Shown here: in pieces, positions 5,864 to 9,203 of the stretch
How the letters are laid out: each line of letters opens with the position of its first letter
Position numbering within the stretch: the first letter of the stretch is position 1
From: Cyanobacteria bacterium UBA8156
GTDB lineage: Bacteria > Cyanobacteriota > Cyanobacteriia > Pseudanabaenales > Pseudanabaenaceae
DNA length: 9,203 nucleotides
Reading direction: 5' to 3'
Assembly: GCA_003456125.1 (NCBI GenBank)
Contig: DMPD01000324.1
Span: forward strand, 1-9,203
Notes under the pieces: generated by a model
The model's input: the letters and a program-made list of their open reading frames with translations, nothing else
Database searches by the model: none
What the model was told of the DNA's origin: nothing
Position numbers and translations under genes: made by a program

Positions 5864-6222
5864 ATGGGCAAAGGCTTGCCAGGGGGGGGGGGGGTAGCCC
5901 CCGGCAAATCCACCGACAGCACCACCGTTCCCAACACCAACACATGCACCGGTCGGGTCAGGTTCGGCAAACCCAGCGTGGCTGCGGCAATGCTTTCCGC
6001 ATTTTGCCCAAAAATTTGGGTTTCGGCCGCGGTGGGGGCCCGTCGCTGCAACGGCTTACCCGTAAAAACCACCGCCAGAGCCGCCCCCAAACCGCCCGAT
6101 AGGCCCGCGATCGCCAGAAAAAGCAAAGCCCCCCACACATAGGGCGGCAGCCGTCGGTGGGCACGCCGCCACCAGGCCCGTTTTTGTTGCCACCAGGCGC
6201 TGCCCCCCGTGCGTTCGGTCAT
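5839..6222 (-). pseudogene. LCP family protein, N-terminal part, frameshifted from the rest
   Basis: From ATG 6222 the frame encodes 127 residues: a basic cytoplasmic N-terminus (KRAWWRRAHRRLPPYVW), one membrane helix at about 29-52, then an extracytoplasmic linker and the first strand of the LCP domain (RPVHVLVLGTVVLS, 90-103). It then runs into TPPPP encoded by the C13 run and stops out of frame 14 residues later. The other frame takes up with WQAFAHVEGNLEGLSDAM, which is the expected continuation. AGGGAG at 6227-6232, 4 nt from the ATG, can serve as ribosome-binding site. V100 stands where LCP proteins usually have a metal-binding Asp (G-T/I/V-D), a further oddity. The fragment alone cannot be a working enzyme. 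It is divergent from the response-regulator gene. Confidence 0.8.
5882..5894. repeat. homopolymer run of 13 G inside the LCP gene
   Basis: Thirteen consecutive G on the plus strand (C on the coding strand) lie exactly where the LCP gene changes frame. A run of 11 or 14 would keep the gene open; 13 closes it. Such tracts are typical slipped-strand mutation sites and also typical sites of sequencing error. Confidence 0.97.
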
Positions 6223-6390
6223 CACACTCCCTACACTCCCCTTGGCTTGCGGCGGCTTCTGACGGCAAAGGTACCCGACAAAAACCGACCTATTCGTGCG
6301 TATCGTACACTTGCCGTCCCCTTTCCCGAAGAGGGGGCCAGAGGAACGGTTATTGCCTAAAATATGAATATATCTTAAGACGGCACGGGT
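6223..6390. promoter_or_regulatory. divergent intergenic region between the LCP gene and the response regulator
   Basis: Promoters for both divergent genes must lie in these 168 bases. An AT-rich stretch (6351-6376, with TATGAA at 6363 and TATATC at 6369) is the best place for the response-regulator promoter, but no good -35 is spaced to either box. A small imperfect hairpin (6316-6323 with 6331-6338, two G-T pairs) of CCCCTTTCCCG type precedes it. The regulator has no clear ribosome-binding site. Confidence 0.4.
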
Positions 6391-7032
6391 ATGGCGGCCA
6401 TTCGCTTGCTGATTGTCGAAGACGACCCCATGATGCAGTTGGGGCTGGAGCAAGCCCTGGGCGATCGCCCGGCGTTGGCTTTGGTGGGGGTCGCCGCCGA
6501 TGGATTTGTGGGAGTACAGCAGGCGTTGCAGCTCGCACCGGCCGCGGTGATCATGGACATTGGCTTACCCCGACTCGACGGCATTGCCGCTACCCAGCGC
6601 ATTAAAGAATCCCTCCCCAACACCCGCGTGGTGATGTTGACCTCCCACACCTCCGAGACCGAGATTTTGGCGGCGTTGGCCGCCGGCGCCGATGCCTACT
6701 GCGTGAAGGGCACCAACATCGATCGCCTGGTCTGGGCGATCGAAGCGGTGATGGAAGGGGCGATGTACATCGATCCGCAAGTGGCCCACTACGCCCTCGA
6801 GCGGTTTCGCGAAGGGCCCAAACCCAACGGCAAAGCGGCCCACCTCTCCCAACGGGAAATGGAAGTGTTGCAGTTGTTGGTGGAAGGCAAAAGCAACCCC
6901 GAAATTGCCGCCAGTTTGTACCTCAGCCCCAACACCGTCAAAACCCATGTGCGCGGCATCATGAACAAACTGGCCGTGGACGATCGCGTTAAAGCGGCGG
7001 TGGTGGCCCTCCGCGAAGGTCTGGTGCGCTGA
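6391..7032 (+). CDS. NarL/FixJ-family two-component response regulator
   Basis: The protein has 213 residues and the standard NarL layout. The receiver domain (about 1-120) has the acidic pocket E10-D11-D12, phospho-acceptor D56 in VIMDIGLPRLDG, T84/S85 in VVMLTSHTSE and K106 in DAYCVKGT. After a short linker, the LuxR-type DNA-binding domain (about 148-213) contains LSQREMEVLQLLVEGKSNPE and LSPNTVKTHVRGIMNKL. All catalytic residues are present, so it should be phosphorylated by a sensor kinase and then bind DNA; no kinase gene is adjacent, as is common for cyanobacterial orphan regulators. The receiver is of a type widespread in cyanobacteria, but I cannot assign a named regulator. It is divergent from the LCP gene, which is a possible but unproven target. 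ATG 6391 starts directly at the receiver's first strand (IRLLIVEDD). Confidence 0.93.
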   Translation: MAAIRLLIVEDDPMMQLGLEQALGDRPALALVGVAADGFVGVQQALQLAPAAVIMDIGLPRLDGIAATQRIKESLPNTRVVMLTSHTSETEILAALAAGADAYCVKGTNIDRLVWAIEAVMEGAMYIDPQVAHYALERFREGPKPNGKAAHLSQREMEVLQLLVEGKSNPEIAASLYLSPNTVKTHVRGIMNKLAVDDRVKAAVVALREGLVR

Positions 7033-7130
7033 TCAAGCCGTGGTTTCTGTGAATGCGATGCCCAGAATGGGCCCAAAAGAGCCATGCCGGCTTCCGCTCT
7101 CCCGGGGGGGTGAGGGGGAAATCCCAACGA

Positions 7131-8072
7131 GTGGCTGAAGTCGTCTCCCTCACGGTCGATCGCCCAGAGCGGCTGGATCGGTTTTTGGCCGCCCAACTCC
7201 CGGCGCTGTCGCGATCGCACCTGCAAAAACGGATCGCCCAAGGTTACGTCACCCGCAACGATTGCCCCTGTCTGGACAAAAACGCCGTCCTGAAACCGGG
7301 CGATCGCATTGTCCTGACGGTGCCGGCCCCCATCGAACCAACGGCCATCCCCCAAGCCCTGGGCCTAGACATTTTGTACGAAGACGAAGACATGCTGGTG
7401 CTGAACAAGCCGGTGGGGTTGGTGGTGCATCCGGCCCCCGGCCATGCCGACGGCACCTTGGTGAATGCCCTGTTGGCCCATGGTGCGGTTTGGTCGGGGA
7501 GCAACGGGGTTTTGCGCCCCGGCATTGTGCATCGCCTGGATAAGGACACCAGCGGCGTGATGGTGGTAGCCAAACACGATCGCGCCCATCAACACCTGCA
7601 ACACCAAATCCAAACCAAAGCCGCCCGCCGGGAGTATTTGGGCCTTGTGGTGGGGTGCCCCAAAGCCGATGTCGGTACGATCGAAGCCCCCATTGCCCGC
7701 CACCCCCGCGATCGCCAACGGATGGCGGTGATTGCCGGCGGTCGCTACGCCCTCACCCGTTGGCAAGTGCTGGAACGACTGCAAGGTGCGGCCCTGCTGC
7801 ACTTTGACTTGGCCACTGGCCGTACCCACCAAATTCGGGTACATTGCGCCCACATCCATCACCCCTTGCTGGGCGATCGCCGCTACGGCCAGCCGATACC
7901 CTCCCTCCCCGGTCAAGCCCTCCATGCCTGGCGCTTAACCTTGGCCCATCCCACCGCCGCCCAAATCCTGAGCTTTTGCGCCGAACCGCCCCCCCACTTT
8001 TGGCAAGTTTTTCACCGTCACCGCCGCGATCGCCAAGCCCCGCCCCCGACCTTGCCCCCTGGGGTACAATGA
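7131..8072 (+). CDS. RluA/RluD-family RNA pseudouridine synthase
   Basis: The protein has 313 residues from GTG 7131. An N-terminal S4 RNA-binding domain (about 9-64: ERLDRFLAAQLPALSRSHLQ, KNAVLKPGDRI) is followed by the synthase domain. Motif II, GIVHRLDKDTSGVMVVAK, holds the catalytic Asp, D137. Other family blocks are LVLNKPVGLVVHPAPGH, REYLGLVVG, and LATGRTHQIRVHCAHIHHPLLGD. RluC/RluD-type enzymes convert uridines in 23S rRNA to pseudouridine; the exact target site cannot be read from sequence. The frame is open back to ATG 7053, but that extension is not family-like and includes GC-rich repeat-like sequence, while GAGGGGGAAA at 7112-7121 can serve GTG 7131 as ribosome-binding site. The tail after about residue 290 (HRHRRDRQAPPPTLPPGVQ) is basic, proline-rich and probably disordered. 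It lies 98 nt after the response regulator, probably with its own transcript. Confidence 0.93.
   Translation: MAEVVSLTVDRPERLDRFLAAQLPALSRSHLQKRIAQGYVTRNDCPCLDKNAVLKPGDRIVLTVPAPIEPTAIPQALGLDILYEDEDMLVLNKPVGLVVHPAPGHADGTLVNALLAHGAVWSGSNGVLRPGIVHRLDKDTSGVMVVAKHDRAHQHLQHQIQTKAARREYLGLVVGCPKADVGTIEAPIARHPRDRQRMAVIAGGRYALTRWQVLERLQGAALLHFDLATGRTHQIRVHCAHIHHPLLGDRRYGQPIPSLPGQALHAWRLTLAHPTAAQILSFCAEPPPHFWQVFHRHRRDRQAPPPTLPPGVQ
8065..8070 (+). promoter_or_regulatory. possible -10 box for the ferritin-like gene
   Basis: TACAAT (five of six to TATAAT) sits 30 nt before the ATG, just inside the end of the pseudouridine synthase gene. No matching -35 is visible, so this is a weak call. Confidence 0.3.
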
Positions 8073-8100
8073 AGACGTTACAAAAATACACACACCCCCC

Positions 8101-8970
8101 ATGGCCGTTACCTATCCCCGGAAATTTCGGAACCAGATGAGCGCCCAAGACATCTTGGATCGGCTCGTACTGGAGCGCGAGGCCCACATGGTGACCCTCA
8201 ACCGCTACCGTTTCAGCGAGCAGCGCAGTTGCAAAGACTTGACCGAGACCATTGAGTTTTTGAATGGAGAACCGGCGGACTTGGTGCGCGATTTGTCTCA
8301 CCACATCGCCGATGAAGCCCGCCACGCGGCCTGGCTGACGGATTTGCTGTGGGATTTGGGCGAAAACCTGAACACACCGCCGGGGGTTGCCTACCTCGAT
8401 GAGTTGACCCGATTGCTGCCCAGCGCCACCGAGGTTTCAACTATCGACAAAGCCGTGGATACCTTGGCTGCCATCAACATTGCCGAGAAGCGGGGTTGTG
8501 AGTATTTTGCGGCCCACATCCGGGCTTTGGACAAGGCACCCCAAACCGCAGAGAACCGGGCCATTCGGGACACGATCGCCAAAATTTTGCCGGAAGAAGC
8601 GGGACACGTGCGCTGGGGCAACCGCAAGCTCGCGGAACTGGCCCAGCAAAGTCCCGAAATGCGCACCAAAGTCGAACGGGCCAAGCAGAAATACGCGGCG
8701 ATCGAACAAGCGGCTTTTGAATCGGGCATGGATGTTTTGGCCGGAGCCGAACTGCGGCGGATGGAAAATGTCCTGAAGGTGGCGGCCACCCTGCCGGTGT
8801 GGGAGCGTCCCCAATACCTCCTGGAAAAACTGCCCGAAACCCTGTTGGCCCCCGACCTGCACCGCACCCGCCTGGAAGTGTTGCAAAAAGCCTGGCAACG
8901 GGATCCCGCTGCTTTCTTTTCGAAGTTTATGCCCATGTTTTTGAGCGGCAACCTGCAAAACGCTGCCTAG
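8101..8970 (+). CDS. ferritin-like diiron protein, function unknown
   Basis: The protein has 289 residues and is largely helical. Two E-x-x-H motifs, DEARHAAW (E72, H75) and EEAGHVRW (E166, H169), plus a helix-1 glutamate (E40 or one near 25-27) and E129 in AEKRGCEYF, reproduce the four-helix ferritin-like diiron ligand set: E, ExxH, E, ExxH. The bundle spans about residues 15-185. It is followed by a charged helical region (185-225) and a C-terminal segment (about 226-289) with LPVWERPQYLLEKLPETLL and a hydrophobic end, FFSKFMPMFLSG. No CxxC rubredoxin domain is present, so it is not a classical rubrerythrin. It might store iron, remove peroxide or oxidise a substrate; I cannot choose. There is no signal peptide. 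ATG 8101 lacks a ribosome-binding site and ATG 8137 (MSAQDIL) is an alternative. It lies 28 nt after the rRNA-modification gene. Confidence 0.75.
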   Translation: MAVTYPRKFRNQMSAQDILDRLVLEREAHMVTLNRYRFSEQRSCKDLTETIEFLNGEPADLVRDLSHHIADEARHAAWLTDLLWDLGENLNTPPGVAYLDELTRLLPSATEVSTIDKAVDTLAAINIAEKRGCEYFAAHIRALDKAPQTAENRAIRDTIAKILPEEAGHVRWGNRKLAELAQQSPEMRTKVERAKQKYAAIEQAAFESGMDVLAGAELRRMENVLKVAATLPVWERPQYLLEKLPETLLAPDLHRTRLEVLQKAWQRDPAAFFSKFMPMFLSGNLQNAA

Positions 8971-9013
8971 GGTTTGCCCTCTCCCCAGCTCCTCTCCCAG
9001 CACGGGAGAGGAG
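8971..9013 (+). repeat. GC-rich hairpin repeat, copy 2 (forward)
   Basis: CTCCTCTCCC (8989-8998) pairs perfectly over 10 bp with GGGAGAGGAG (9004-9013) around a 5-nt loop. The 43-bp unit, from GGTTTGCCCTC onward, is an inverted copy of 9126-9169, with about 37 of 44 aligned positions identical. It begins right after the ferritin-like gene's stop codon and may end or stabilise its transcript; no T-run follows. Confidence 0.8.
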
Positions 9014-9077
9014 ATCTACAGCGTTAACCATAGGATGCCCTTGCCTCCGTAGGTTGGTTGCCTTTGTTCAACGGCTT

Positions 9078-9195
9078 TATAGTCGTTTCGGATAGAAATG
9101 AGACACTTTACGGGCTCTCTTGGCTCCCCTCTCCCGCCCTGGGTGAGGGGCTGGGGGTGAGGGCAAACCTCTCAAAGTTAATTAAAATGACTATA
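9078..9195. mobile_element. possible miniature inverted-repeat element (118 bp)
   Basis: The segment starts TATAGTC and ends GACTATA. The ends match as inverted repeats over seven exact bases and at 17 of 26 positions overall, and can be read as flanked by a TA duplication, the target of IS630/Tc1-type transposases. It has no coding capacity and contains hairpin copy 3. The left end recurs exactly at 1-20 of the window in opposite orientation. The sequence matches are direct observations; that this is a transposable unit is inference. Confidence 0.35.
9126..9169 (-). repeat. GC-rich hairpin repeat, copy 3 (reverse)
   Basis: CCCCTCTCCC (9126-9135) pairs with GGGTGAGGGG (9141-9150) at nine of ten positions around a 5-nt loop, followed by CTGGGGGTGAGGGCAAACC. 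Its reverse complement aligns along its whole length with copy 2 at 8971-9013. Together they form a long imperfect inverted repeat with about 112 bp between the arms. Confidence 0.8.
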
Positions 9196-9203
9196 ATTTT
9201 GGC

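Larger units (their letters stand above)
8971..9203. other. non-coding repeat-rich right end
   Basis: No credible gene lies after the ferritin-like gene's stop. The region holds two inverted GC-rich hairpin repeats, the 20-bp match to the left window edge, and AT-rich sequence with TATAGTC/GACTATA ends. Confidence 0.65.

Noticed and set aside
6316..6338. Rho-independent terminator upstream of the response regulator
   Set aside because: The stem is imperfect with G-T pairs and no T-run follows; it more likely resembles the hairpin repeats.
7053..7130. Earlier ATG start for the pseudouridine synthase, or a small gene in this gap
   Set aside because: The peptide is not family-like, and the stretch contains GC-rich repeat-like sequence and a GCCCA-GAA-TGGGC hairpin, so it looks non-coding.
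8391..9003. Overlapping antisense frames opposite the ferritin-like gene
   Set aside because: Both are shadows of a clear diiron-protein gene and lack domains or start signals.

Overview
The window is chromosomal DNA of a cyanobacterium. The palindrome GCGATCGC (HIP1, over-represented in many cyanobacterial genomes) occurs about 18 times in 9.2 kb. The gene content agrees: SufB with a divergent SufR, cyanobacterial-type HemW, LCP and NarL proteins, and a tRNA without an encoded CCA. Genes are GC-rich and closely packed. I cannot name the genus.

Layout. Positions 1-1135 hold three plus-strand genes in a row: the 3' end of a GIDE-domain membrane protein, a three-helix membrane protein of unknown function, and a pentapeptide-repeat protein. 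An elongator-type tRNA-Met(CAT) follows at 1214-1287. Next comes an AT-rich repeat patch (1288-1425) with three exact 12-bp tandem units, then a GC-rich hairpin. sufB lies on the minus strand (1478-2917) and sufR on the plus strand (3040-3684). The 122 bp between them carry two perfect CAAC-N6-GTTG SufR operators. hemW starts inside the sufR stop codon (GTGA overlap) and ends in a 4-bp convergent overlap with an LCP-family gene on the minus strand (4817-6222). That LCP gene is broken into two frames at a run of 13 G. Divergent from it is a NarL-type response regulator (6391-7032), followed on the plus strand by an RluD-family pseudouridine synthase and a ferritin-like diiron protein. The last 230 bases hold two inverted copies of a GC-rich hairpin repeat and a possible miniature transposable element.

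How the genes fit together. The best functional group is sufB/sufR/hemW. SufR is an Fe-S-sensing repressor of Fe-S cluster assembly, SufB is the assembly scaffold, and HemW is a [4Fe-4S] radical-SAM heme chaperone translationally coupled to SufR. SufCDS are not next to sufB, unlike the common cyanobacterial sufBCDS operon. The other genes look like housekeeping or envelope functions with no evident shared pathway.

I see no new multi-gene system here. The items most worth a second look are the G13 tract in the LCP gene, the split suf operon with sufR-hemW coupling, and the 20-bp inverted match linking the two ends of the window.
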